From JANWXR01 sp033577755 (GTDB taxonomy: Bacteria; Chloroflexota; Anaerolineae; Anaerolineales; UBA6663), in assembly GCA_033577755.1 (NCBI GenBank), contig JAVQXV010000011.1, forward strand, positions 1 through 38,416: DNA of 38,416 nt. The letters run 5' to 3'. The stretch's first letter is position 1. Every line of letters begins with the position of its first letter. The translations under genes were made by a program, and so were the position numbers. The notes beneath the pieces were generated by a model, which saw only the letters and a list, made by a program, of their open reading frames with translations, ran no database searches and had not been told where the DNA came from. Of this stretch, positions 24,263-31,714 are shown in pieces.

Positions 24263-25666
24263 TCAATCGCCGGCGATCACCGTTTCCACACGTTCTGCGG
24301 GGGCAGCCTGGGCCAGCTGCTCACGCAGCCTGGCGTGAGAGGCGCGGGTGATGGGGTAGGTAAGGAGCAACGGCAGGGCGAGGGCCAGAAGCGCCGCCGA
24401 GACCGGACCAAACAGCAGGCGGATGCCCAGCAGGGATTGCGCCGTCTGCTCCACATTCGGGACGTAACCGAACCATCCCAGCACCCAGCCCACCAACGCC
24501 ACGCCGAGAGTCCGCATGAGCTTATCGGCCAGGCCGGCCACGCCGTAATACATGCCCACGCGGCGCTGACCGGTAGCCGCTTCGTCATACTCCACCACGT
24601 CGGGCAGCATCGCCCAGGGGATCGCCCAGTGCGCGGCCAGGCCGAAGCCTGCAATCGCCATCACGACATACATGCTGCCGACCTGGCCCGGCCCGACGAA
24701 GAAGGAGCCGCCCACCGCCAGCGCCGTGATGAACAGGCCAACGGCATAAGCACCGCCCTTATTCCAGCGGTCGCTGAGCCACTTCCAGGCAAAGATGAAG
24801 AGGCCGATGACGATCATCAGCACGCTGAGCAGCGAGGTCAAACGATCGGGAGCGCGCAGCTGATAGGTGACGAAATAGGCCAGCACGGTGGAGAGGATGG
24901 TGAAGCTGAGGCGTGCCAGCGAAAACGCAGCGACGAGGGTGACGAAGGGACGGTTTCGCAACGTCGCCCGCAGACCGGTGAGGAGCGAACCCGACGGCGT
25001 ACGCAATTGCGTCTGAGCCGGCTCGCGCACCTTCCACGCCACCAGCCCCACGCATCCTCCAACCACGGCGCCGAGGATCACCCCGGCCACCATGTAACCG
25101 AAGCCCGGGTCCTGGAACTGGCCGACGATGGCGCGCATGGCGATGCCACCCGTGATATACCCGATGACTGCACCGACCGAGCTGGCCGCTGTCAGGCTGG
25201 TGCGCTCATCGTAGTCCTGTGTCAGCTCGGCGGTGAGCGTACCGAAGGGCATATTGGTGAGGGTGAAAAACGTGTCGAAGAGCGAGTAGGTGATGACGAT
25301 CCAAGCAAAGGCCAGGATGGGGGACAGCCCGCGCGGCATAACCCAGAGAGTGATCGCCGTAAGCGCGAGGGGCAGCGTGCCGTAGATCAGATAGACGCGC
25401 CGCCGGCCCCATCGCGAACGGGTCCGGTCGGAGAGCCAGCCGACGAGCGGGTCATTAATCGTGTCCCAGATCCTCCCGACGAGCATGGCGCTGCCGGCCA
25501 GTGCCGGCGGGACCAGGGCCACATCGGTGTAGAAGAACAACAAGAAGAAGCTGATGGCTGAAATGAGCAGCGTAAAGCCCAGACTGCCGATAGCGAAGAT
25601 AGCCTTAAGCCCCAGCGGAAGACGGGAAGATGCGACAGCAGTTGTTGGTGAGGAAAAAGTGCTCAT
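24263..25666 (-). CDS. Glycoside-pentoside-hexuronide (GPH) family cation symporter
   Basis: This 467-residue, twelve-helix MFS_2 transporter is related to MelB. Diagnostic stretches are DTINDPLVGWLSDRTRSRWG and TLTNMPFGTLTAELTQDYDER. Such proteins take up glycosides with Na+ or H+; some relatives move lysolipids. The start at 25666 (MSTFSS) has GAGGAG about 6 nt upstream. It is the first structural gene behind the MarR regulator, with 33 bp to the acyl-ligase gene, so it is likely in the same transcript. Confidence 0.92.
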   Translation of the reverse strand: MSTFSSPTTAVASSRLPLGLKAIFAIGSLGFTLLISAISFFLLFFYTDVALVPPALAGSAMLVGRIWDTINDPLVGWLSDRTRSRWGRRRVYLIYGTLPLALTAITLWVMPRGLSPILAFAWIVITYSLFDTFFTLTNMPFGTLTAELTQDYDERTSLTAASSVGAVIGYITGGIAMRAIVGQFQDPGFGYMVAGVILGAVVGGCVGLVAWKVREPAQTQLRTPSGSLLTGLRATLRNRPFVTLVAAFSLARLSFTILSTVLAYFVTYQLRAPDRLTSLLSVLMIVIGLFIFAWKWLSDRWNKGGAYAVGLFITALAVGGSFFVGPGQVGSMYVVMAIAGFGLAAHWAIPWAMLPDVVEYDEAATGQRRVGMYYGVAGLADKLMRTLGVALVGWVLGWFGYVPNVEQTAQSLLGIRLLFGPVSAALLALALPLLLTYPITRASHARLREQLAQAAPAERVETVIAGD

Positions 25667-25765
25667 AGGCTCCTCGTGGTTGGTCAACGGGCAGCAAAAA
25701 GCCCACCGGCCTATCTCATGGATCAGTTTGTCGAAAAAATGTTGCCGGTGTGCAGTTCAGGTTGC

Positions 25766-26218
25766 TTACGGGGGCAACTCGCGCGTCAGACGCCGGGCCA
25801 GCTTGAGCAGCACCTTCCGCTCCGAGGCGGTGGCGCCGGCCAGCAATTCGGCAGCCATGGCCTCAAAGGCCCGGTTCAGCCCGGACAGCACTTTGCGCCC
25901 CTTTGCGGTAAGCTCCAGCCGGATCGTCCGTCGGTCGTCGGGGTCAGGCCGGCGGACCAGATAGCCTCGCTCCACCAGGCGGTTGGCGTGCCAGCTGGCC
26001 GTGCTCATCGGCACCTTGCCTGCCTTAGCCAACTCACTGACCGTCGTAATTCCCTCGAGGGCAATCAACTCCATAGTTTGGAATTCGCTTTTCGTCAGGT
26101 CGTTGACGCTTTCGACCAAACCATACTCCAACAACAAATAGCGGCGCGCCAGAGTCTGCAGGAACCCGGCCAGAAGGGCACGTTCAGCGTCCATCGAGAA
26201 ATTCCAATTTTTGGACAT
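25766..26218 (-). CDS. MarR-family transcriptional regulator
   Basis: This 150-residue winged-helix regulator has the recognition region TVSELAKAGKVPMSTASWHANRLVERG (two helices, about 55-85) and the wing RRPDPDDRRTIRLELTAKG, which are characteristic. It probably controls the downstream operon (25666-17110) and itself, responding to a small phenolic or lipophilic ligand as many MarR proteins do. I start at ATG 26218 (MSKNWNF); an upstream in-frame reading lacks family similarity. Two direct repeats upstream at 26251-26284 are candidate operator sequence. Confidence 0.92.
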   Translation of the reverse strand: MSKNWNFSMDAERALLAGFLQTLARRYLLLEYGLVESVNDLTKSEFQTMELIALEGITTVSELAKAGKVPMSTASWHANRLVERGYLVRRPDPDDRRTIRLELTAKGRKVLSGLNRAFEAMAAELLAGATASERKVLLKLARRLTRELPP

Positions 26219-26250
26219 TATAGTTTCTGCACTTTCTGTGGCAATGAAGA

Positions 26251-26284
26251 TTGCGTGTAAATCGAATGAAAGTTGCGTGCAAAT
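26251..26284. promoter_or_regulatory. Direct repeats TTGCGTGYAAAT upstream of marR (candidate operator)
   Basis: TTGCGTGTAAAT (26251-26262) and TTGCGTGCAAAT (26273-26284) differ at one base and are 22 bp apart, about two helical turns. They lie 33 bp before the MarR start and between divergent genes. On the minus strand one copy contains TTGCAC and the other TTTACA, so they could overlap a promoter. Confidence 0.4.
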
Positions 26285-26344
26285 ATCATGGCGGCTTTTG
26301 CAACCGAACACCAACGGCGCGCGCCGAGATGACAGGCGGGCCGT

Positions 26345-26350
26345 TATAAT
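26345..26350 (+). promoter_or_regulatory. TATAAT box placed for a leaderless DUF72 transcript
   Basis: A perfect TATAAT ends 6 nt before the ATG at 26357, so transcription would begin at the start codon itself. No SD can fit. Confidence 0.55.
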
Positions 26351-26356
26351 TCCGGT

Positions 26357-27214
26357 ATGTTATTCCTCGGCTGCCCCCTGTGGGGCCTGAAGAGCTGGGC
26401 CGGCAGCTTCTTCCCTAAAGGCGCAAAGCAGAAGGATTTCCTCTCGCTCTACAGCCAACGCCTGAACACGGTCGAGGGCAACACCACCTTCTACGCCCTG
26501 CCCGATGCCGCCACCGTCGAGCGCTGGCGCGAGGCGACCCCGCCCGGCTTCAAGTTCTGCCTGAAGTTCCCACAGGTCATCTCGCACCGCAAGCGGCTGC
26601 GCAACTGCGAGGCCGAGACGCGCGCGTTCCTCGACCGGCTGGAACGCCTCGGCGACCGCTGCGGCCCGGCCTTCCTGCAATTGCCGCCCACCTTCCGCGC
26701 CGCCCATCTCGACTCTCTAATCTCCTATCTCCAATCTCTATCCCGCAACTTCCGCTACGCCGTCGAACCGCGCCACGCCGATTTCTTCGACGGCGGCCCG
26801 CACGAGGCGCGCTTCGACGAGGCGCTCCGCGAGCACGGCGCCGCGCGCGGCATCTTTGACACGACGGCGCTGTTCGCCCTGCCGCAAGACCACAGCCCGG
26901 ATGTCGCCGAGGCGCAGGGCCGGAAACCGAACTTCCCGCTGAGGCACACCCGCACCACTTCCTTCGCCTTCGTCCGCTTCGTCGGCCAGCCGGAGGTGAC
27001 GGCCAACCGCCCCTGGTTGGAGGCGTGGGCAGATGCCGTCGCCGGATGGCTGCGCGCGGGCGACGAGGTGTTCTTCTTCCTTCACAACCCGGATGACACG
27101 CACGCGCCCGCTATGGCGCGCCTCTTTCACTCGCTCGTCAGCGAACGCCACGTTGTGCCGCCGCTGCCGGAGTGGGAGGCGCTGCCCGCGCCGGCGCAGG
27201 CGAACCTGCTTTGA
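26357..27214 (+). CDS. DUF72 (YecE-like) family protein
   Basis: This 285-residue protein is of the TIM-barrel DUF72 family, whose biochemical role is not established. Conserved stretches are FFPKGAKQKDFLSLYSQRL, VEGNTTFYALP, FKFCLKFPQVISH and FRYAVEPRH. The transcript is probably leaderless (TATAAT at 26345). Codons for about residues 120-131 (bases 26712-26745) are made of ATCTCYTATCTCCAATCTC words like those in intergenic arrays, although the frame and length are preserved. Confidence 0.9.
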   Translation: MLFLGCPLWGLKSWAGSFFPKGAKQKDFLSLYSQRLNTVEGNTTFYALPDAATVERWREATPPGFKFCLKFPQVISHRKRLRNCEAETRAFLDRLERLGDRCGPAFLQLPPTFRAAHLDSLISYLQSLSRNFRYAVEPRHADFFDGGPHEARFDEALREHGAARGIFDTTALFALPQDHSPDVAEAQGRKPNFPLRHTRTTSFAFVRFVGQPEVTANRPWLEAWADAVAGWLRAGDEVFFFLHNPDDTHAPAMARLFHSLVSERHVVPPLPEWEALPAPAQANLL

Positions 27215-27229
27215 CCATCGGAGGCAGAC

Positions 27230-27637
27230 ATGACGAAATTCGAAGAAAACCATATAGACGTGCTGCAAAATATCGAGTCCGGGATCGTGCAGGTGTACAG
27301 ATCCAACCCGCAATTGTTGGACGCGGACGTTGAACACGCTCTCGAAGGCTTGATACGCGCTTACCAGGCCGAAGTGCGCGGGCGCGCGGCCCCGGTGGTG
27401 CGCCTCTCGCCACCGGCGCAGCAAGTCTATGAGACCGTCAAAGCGGTCTGTGATTGGCGGCTCGGTCGTGAGCACCTGTATGACGATGCCGGCCGCCCGG
27501 TGGATGTGGGACTGACGCCTGTGTCGCTGGAAGAAATCGTGGCCTGCCTCAAGCGCATCCGCAAATCGGTGGTGCTTTGGACGAAGGAACGTGGCCGGCG
27601 TGGCTACCTCAGCTACATCATCCAGTTCATCGGCTGA
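27230..27637 (+). CDS. Conserved hypothetical protein
   Basis: I do not recognise this 135-residue protein. It is soluble and mostly helical, opening with a charged helix (MTKFEENHIDVLQNIESG). A central LSPPAQQVYETVKAVCDWRLG follows, and it ends in RRGYLSYIIQFIG. The SD GGAGG lies 8 nt before the ATG. It follows DUF72 by 15 bp and precedes the CPBP protease by 25 bp on the same strand, so it is probably co-transcribed with both. Confidence 0.75.
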   Translation: MTKFEENHIDVLQNIESGIVQVYRSNPQLLDADVEHALEGLIRAYQAEVRGRAAPVVRLSPPAQQVYETVKAVCDWRLGREHLYDDAGRPVDVGLTPVSLEEIVACLKRIRKSVVLWTKERGRRGYLSYIIQFIG

Positions 27638-27662
27638 GCAGAAGGCGCCCTCATCCGCCTCG

Positions 27663-28601
27663 ATGCTTGCGCCATTCGTCCAACCCGGCCACCGTCTTTT
27701 CCAGCTTGCCCGCACGGGCAAACGCCTGCCGCACATCGCCCTCGCCATCCCGCTGACGTTCGTCTTTGTGCTGGCCGCGCAGGTCGGCGGCGGCCTGCCG
27801 CTGCTGCTCGCGCAGTGGCTCGTCTTCGGCGACCAGGGCCTTCCGCGCGACCAGCCGCTGATCCACGGGGCCGCGATCGCCCTCTTTCTCGTTGCCGCTT
27901 TCGGCCCCATCTTCATCCTGCTCGCTCTGTGGCTGCGACTGTTCGAGAAGCGCCCGCTGTGGACTCTGGGCTTCGAGCGCGACGGCGCGGCGCGGAAGTA
28001 CGCGCGCGGCCTGCTCGTCGGCGGCGGGATGTTTGCGGCCAGCGTCGGCCTGATGTTGCCGTTCGGCTACGTTGCGCCCGAGGCGGGCCTGCCGGAGCGC
28101 GAGGGATGGTTCGCCCTCGGCGGCGTGCTGGTCATCTTTTTTGGGTGGATGGTGCAGGGCGCGGCGGAGGAGGCATTGACGCGCGGCTGGCTGATGAATG
28201 TGATCGGCGCGCGCTACAGGCCATGGCTGGGCGTGCTGGTCTCCTCGCTCGTCTTCGCCGTGTTGCACGGCCTCAACCCGAACATCGGCGCGCTGCCGCT
28301 GCTCAACCTGTTCCTGTTCGCCGTCTTTGCCGCGCTGTATGCGCTCTGGGAGAGGTCGCTGTGGGGCATCTGCGCCGCGCACGCGGCGTGGAACTGGATG
28401 CAGGGCAACGTCTTCGGGTTGCAGGTGAGCGGCAGCGCCGAGGCCGGGCCGATGCTGTTCAACCTGGCGGAGGCCGGGCCGGATTGGTTCACCGGCGGCG
28501 CGTTCGGGCCGGAGGGCGGGCTGGCCGTCACCGTCATCCTCGCCCTGGCGATTGCCGCGCTTGTCTTGCTGCTCGCGCGCCCGCGCAGCGCCAAGCTGTA
28601 G
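27663..28601 (+). CDS. CPBP family intramembrane glutamic endopeptidase
   Basis: This 312-residue polytopic protein is of the CPBP (CAAX protease/Abi) family. The catalytic motif EEALTRG has Glu169 and Glu170. His202 (VLHGLNPN) and His240 (AAHAAWNW) complete the site on later helices. About eight hydrophobic segments are visible. These enzymes cleave prenylated or other membrane proteins, and some act in bacteriocin immunity. The start at 27663 was chosen because the family helix begins soon after; an upstream in-frame ATG overlaps the previous gene and encodes a Ser-rich run. Confidence 0.9.
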   Translation: MLAPFVQPGHRLFQLARTGKRLPHIALAIPLTFVFVLAAQVGGGLPLLLAQWLVFGDQGLPRDQPLIHGAAIALFLVAAFGPIFILLALWLRLFEKRPLWTLGFERDGAARKYARGLLVGGGMFAASVGLMLPFGYVAPEAGLPEREGWFALGGVLVIFFGWMVQGAAEEALTRGWLMNVIGARYRPWLGVLVSSLVFAVLHGLNPNIGALPLLNLFLFAVFAALYALWERSLWGICAAHAAWNWMQGNVFGLQVSGSAEAGPMLFNLAEAGPDWFTGGAFGPEGGLAVTVILALAIAALVLLLARPRSAKL

Positions 28602-28782
28602 GCGCGCGGCCTTGCCGGAAACAGTAAGCAGCGACTTGGCGCGAGGGGGTGATGCGCGCTGAAGCGCGACGCCGATGGTTTGGCGATGGCGCTGAGGTCG
28701 CCCTTCTTTTGTTCCAAACCCCAACGGCAACGGCAATGTATCAGCCGCCCGCAAGCGCGGCGAGCAAAACAGGCTGGCTAGA

Positions 28783-28809
28783 CGCGGGTAGTAGCCCCCG
28801 CTTTGCCTT
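28783..28809 (+). terminator. Weak hairpin-T terminator candidate between convergent genes
   Basis: GCGGG (28784-28788) pairs with CCCGC (28797-28801), followed by TTTGCCTTT. It lies between the CPBP gene and the convergent antitoxin gene. The rest of 28602-28818 shows no gene. The short stem makes this a weak call. Confidence 0.35.
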
Positions 28810-28818
28810 TGCAGACCC

Positions 28819-29067
28819 TTACTTTAGCCCGAGTTGGGCTCTGACTTCAGAAGCCTTGACTGTTTTAGTTTGCTTCCCGCGTTCGTCGAGTAGTTTCATC
28901 AACTTCTTGTTTTGCCGTGTCAGTTCAATCTCTCGATTGAAGTCATCAATCTCGGCCAGAATGAACTCATGACCATCCGGAGATCGAAGGATCAAACCAC
29001 CGCGCCTGGCTCTCTTGAGCAACGTCGTCAACGTTTTCGCGCGCGGCGAAACGGTCACAGTCTTCAT
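28819..29067 (-). CDS. Probable antitoxin of a RelE/ParE-type toxin-antitoxin pair
   Basis: This 82-residue small protein shares ATGA with the toxin stop. The N-terminal half (SPRAKTLTTLLKRARRGGLILRSPDG) resembles Phd-like or similar DNA-binding antitoxins, and the C-terminal half is charged and helical (REIELTRQNKKLMKLLDERG), as expected for a toxin-wrapping tail. It would neutralise the toxin and repress the shared promoter. The call leans on size, overlap and partner; I cannot name the exact family. Confidence 0.75.
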   Translation of the reverse strand: MKTVTVSPRAKTLTTLLKRARRGGLILRSPDGHEFILAEIDDFNREIELTRQNKKLMKLLDERGKQTKTVKASEVRAQLGLK

Positions 29068-29357
29068 AACTCGTACTCCTGTCCACGAATAAACAATGTG
29101 TTTCCACGCTTATAGCCGATGGCTTCGACTTTGACGATTTTCACTGCTTCCTGCACATCATAAAAAATCCGAAACCTGTCGATCCGCAGTTCCCATTCAG
29201 CCAACTGATTGGGGCGTAGTTTCTTGCGGTTGCGAGTTTCTATATTCGGTTCGTGTTGAAGTTGTGCGTCAATTTCGTCAAGGATATACTTTTGCTCGAA
29301 CTTCCGGAACACCTTCAGGTCGTCACGTGCTTCTGGAGTGTACTCGATTTCGTACAT
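29064..29357 (-). CDS. RelE/ParE-superfamily toxin
   Basis: This 97-residue protein has the RelE fold sequence pattern: MYEIEYTPEARDDLKVF, then the RNRKKLRP basic stretch and WELRIDRFRIFYDVQ, ending in AIGYKRGNTLFI. RelE-type members cut mRNA on the ribosome; ParE-type members poison gyrase. The Arg in LRIDRFR is retained. The toxin gene comes first and the antitoxin second, the HigBA-like order. A GATAAT box at 29366-29371 ends 8 nt before the ATG, so the leader would be 1-2 nt at most. Confidence 0.9.
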   Translation of the reverse strand: MYEIEYTPEARDDLKVFRKFEQKYILDEIDAQLQHEPNIETRNRKKLRPNQLAEWELRIDRFRIFYDVQEAVKIVKVEAIGYKRGNTLFIRGQEYEL

Positions 29358-29365
29358 TGTGTCCG

Positions 29366-29371
29366 ATTATC
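29366..29371 (-). promoter_or_regulatory. Probable -10 box (GATAAT) of the toxin-antitoxin operon
   Basis: GATAAT on the minus strand, with TTGTGG 17 nt upstream (29389-29394) as a weak -35. The predicted start is within 1-2 nt of the toxin ATG, giving a nearly leaderless message. Confidence 0.45.
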
Positions 29372-29503
29372 CGCCCCTTTTGGGTTTTCCACAAACTTCG
29401 AACCCGAGCGCAATGCAATTCTTTTCACCGGATCTGGACTTCGTGTCACGCGAATTTGGAATACAGACGAGCGGTCTAACTTGCTAATGACATAGCGCTT
29501 CCT

Positions 29504-29974
29504 ATGACAATCCAACCTTCTCATCATCCCCGGCGCAATCTCGGCCTGATGTTCCTCCTCGGAGGCGTGAGCGGTTTGCTCGCCGCCTTCATCGCAACTG
29601 TGCTCGGCCAACTCACATCCGCCCTCGCCATCGGCCTCGGCGACCAGACCGGCGACTGGATCCTCGCCGGCATCGTTTTTGTGACGGTGTTGCTTCCGGG
29701 CCTGCTGGTGAGCGGAGGCGTTGCGGGGCTGGCGGGCGGCCTGGCGAGCGGGCTACTGGTCTTGCCTCTCTGGCGGCCTTCTTGCCGCTGGCTGGCGGCT
29801 TGGCTCATCGTCTGGGCGCTGGGCGGCTTGAGCATTCAGGCATTCCAGGTATTGACCATGACCAACGCCAATCCGGAATTGAATTTGCTCAGCCTAGGCG
29901 GCTGGAGTGTGCTGGGCGGGCTGTTGGCGCTGGGGTTCGCTTGGGTTGCGCCGCCGTGGGCGCAGCGGCGCTGA
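29504..29974 (+). CDS. Small polytopic membrane protein, unknown function
   Basis: I recognise no family in this 156-residue protein. It shows four hydrophobic segments (about residues 10-30, 45-75, 85-108 and 124-145) rich in Gly and Leu. The N terminus is basic (MTIQPSHHPRRN), giving a cytoplasmic N end. There is no SD. A short hairpin (29978-29984 with 29991-29997, CACGTCC/GGACGTG) follows the stop and may end transcription, though it lacks a T tract. Confidence 0.65.
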   Translation: MTIQPSHHPRRNLGLMFLLGGVSGLLAAFIATVLGQLTSALAIGLGDQTGDWILAGIVFVTVLLPGLLVSGGVAGLAGGLASGLLVLPLWRPSCRWLAAWLIVWALGGLSIQAFQVLTMTNANPELNLLSLGGWSVLGGLLALGFAWVAPPWAQRR

Positions 29975-30157
29975 ACACACGTCCGGTGAGGGACGTGCGA
30001 AGTCGTTCGACAAACGCACTTCCGTGAAGGGGTTTATATGGTCTTTATATTTCATCTCTAAACTTCTTACATCTGCCAAAAGATCGGGTCACATTTCTAT
30101 AGCGCTCGCAGCGGCCAGACTCCATCTGGCCGGCTGCAAATTCTACGAAAGAATCTC

Positions 30158-30991
30158 ATGCAACTACAATCACGCGCCACGCCTCCTTCCCCTTCGACTA
30201 TTGCTCCAACCGGCCTCGACCTCAGCAACCTGTTCAACTTGGCGCTGCAGAACGTCAGCGCTCACCGCGAACAGATTAATGCCCTCGATGGCGCCAACGG
30301 CAATCATGGCGATAACATGGTGCACAACCTGCAAGTAATTGTGCAGGCGCTTCAATCGCAGCGCGGCCATACGCCAAGCGAGCAGCTCAGTTATGCGGCC
30401 GGTCAGCTGCAATCCAATTCGCGCGGTAGCACCGGCCAGTACTATGCGCAGGGCCTCACTGAAGCCGCAACACGCTTTCAGGGTAAGCAGGCTCTCAATC
30501 AAAACGACATCGGTTCGCTGCTGCGAGCGATGTTGGGCAACGTGCCCGTCAAGCCGAGCAACCAGCCGCAGCCTCAGGCCGGCAGCGACCCAATGGCCGC
30601 ACTGCTGGGTGGGCTGATGGGAGGCAGCGCGCCGCAAACGCCGGCGGGCAGTGACCCGATGGCCGCGCTGCTCGGCAGCCTGATAAGCGGCGGCACGCCT
30701 CAGCCGCAATCCGGTGCAAACGTGCTCACCGCCCTCCTGGGCATGTTGCAGCAGCCCCAGCCGCGCCCCGGCAACGAAGGCCTCGACCTCGGCGATTTGC
30801 TGACGGCGGGTTTGGCTTTCATACAGGCCAAGCAGCAGGGCGCAGATAACCTGCAGGCGGGGATGCAGGCCTTGATGGCCGCGCTCGCCGGCGGGCAAAT
30901 CAACCCGCTGCAATCCGGCTCGCCGCAAGCCGCTGCCGGCGGCCTCATCGCTCAAAGTTTGCTTCAAGCCGCACTGGGCGGTCGGAAGTAA
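30158..30991 (+). CDS. Degenerate DhaL/DAK2-like protein with GSDPMAALLG repeats
   Basis: In this 277-residue protein, residues about 20-115 follow the DhaL (DAK2) helical domain found in dihydroxyacetone and fatty-acid kinases. INALDGANGNHGDNM aligns with the nucleotide/metal motif, and NSRGSTGQYYAQGL with the later RGNSG motif. The two Asp of the canonical GDGDHG are Asn here, so kinase activity is unlikely. After about residue 130 come Gln/Pro/Gly-rich repeats: GSDPMAALLGGL, GSDPMAALLGSL and a degenerate GANVLTALLGML. There is no signal peptide. The LysM gene follows after 41 bp. It may bind acyl chains or act as a scaffold; the function is not known. Confidence 0.6.
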   Translation: MQLQSRATPPSPSTIAPTGLDLSNLFNLALQNVSAHREQINALDGANGNHGDNMVHNLQVIVQALQSQRGHTPSEQLSYAAGQLQSNSRGSTGQYYAQGLTEAATRFQGKQALNQNDIGSLLRAMLGNVPVKPSNQPQPQAGSDPMAALLGGLMGGSAPQTPAGSDPMAALLGSLISGGTPQPQSGANVLTALLGMLQQPQPRPGNEGLDLGDLLTAGLAFIQAKQQGADNLQAGMQALMAALAGGQINPLQSGSPQAAAGGLIAQSLLQAALGGRK

Positions 30992-31032
30992 CTTGCCTTA
31001 TCCACACCCTTCACTTAGTAGGAGATCAACCA

Positions 31033-31605
31033 ATGTCCAACGAACCCAAGAAAGGCCTCTTCGACAAAATCACGGATGCCCTGACCGATCGCGACGAGAA
31101 GGCTGCTGCGGAAGCGGCCAAGAAGGCCGCCGCCGACGCGCACGTGTTAGCGCAGAAGGCGGCCGCCGACGCCGCCGCCAAGGCCAAGGCTGCCGAGGCC
31201 GCCGCCGCCAAGGCCGCTCAGGAAGAGGCCGCCCGCAAGGCCGCTGAAGCGAAAGCCGCTGCCGACGCTGCTGCCAAGGCCGCCGCCGAGCAGCGTGCCG
31301 CCGCCGCGCAGAAGGTCGCCGATGAGGCTCAGGCCAGGCTTCGCGAGATAGAGAGCAAGCTCGAAGCCGAAGAGAAGCGCAAGGCGGAGGAAGCTGCCAG
31401 AGCCGCTGCTGAAGCGGAGGCCCGCCGTCTGGCGACCAAGCACGTCGTGGCCGCCGGCGAGACCCTCAGCCACATCTCGCTGAAGTATTACAAGACGGCC
31501 AACCGTTGGAAGGAAATCTACGAGGCCAACAAGGACGTCATCGGCGATAACCCGAACCTGATCCGCCCCGGCCAGGAACTCGTCATCCCCGACGCCGGGA
31601 AGTAA
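31033..31605 (+). CDS. Ala/Lys/Glu coiled-coil protein with C-terminal LysM domain
   Basis: This 190-residue protein has a short basic N terminus (MSNEPKKGLFDKITDAL) and an almost uninterrupted Ala/Lys/Glu coiled coil (about 20-134). A LysM domain follows (about 136-186: HVVAAGETLSHISLKYY, then LIRPGQELVIP). The LysM resembles that of the cytoplasmic potassium-binding protein Kbp/YgaU, and no export signal is visible, so a cytoplasmic location is likely. The SD AGGAG lies 8 nt before the ATG. A good terminator follows. Confidence 0.85.
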   Translation: MSNEPKKGLFDKITDALTDRDEKAAAEAAKKAAADAHVLAQKAAADAAAKAKAAEAAAAKAAQEEAARKAAEAKAAADAAAKAAAEQRAAAAQKVADEAQARLREIESKLEAEEKRKAEEAARAAAEAEARRLATKHVVAAGETLSHISLKYYKTANRWKEIYEANKDVIGDNPNLIRPGQELVIPDAGK

Positions 31606-31626
31606 CGCGACAAGCGCCTCTTGTCT

Positions 31627-31664
31627 TGCCCGCCTTGTCCGAAGCAGGGCGGGCATTTTCGTTT
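31627..31664 (+). terminator. Rho-independent terminator after the LysM gene
   Basis: TGCCCGCC (31627-31634) pairs with GGCGGGCA (31648-31655) around a 13-nt loop and is followed by TTTTCGTTT. It lies 22 bp past the stop codon. Confidence 0.75.
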
Positions 31665-31678
31665 AGCAGCGGGGCGAT

Positions 31679-31684
31679 TAGAAT
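31679..31684 (+). promoter_or_regulatory. Probable -10 box (TAGAAT) of the nitrilase gene
   Basis: TAGAAT lies 30 nt before the ATG at 31715, leaving a short leader with a proper SD (CGGAGG). Confidence 0.4.
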
Positions 31685-31714
31685 CGGCACATCTCTCTCG
31701 GCGGAGGCTATCCT

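Noticed and set aside
23819..25561. 580-codon plus-strand open frame opposite the acyl ligase and symporter
   Set aside because: It has His/Gln/Arg-rich composition without domains and is antisense to strongly supported genes.
26213..26219. TATAATG overlapping the marR start as a promoter
   Set aside because: A start site from this box would fall inside the gene with no suitable start codon immediately downstream.
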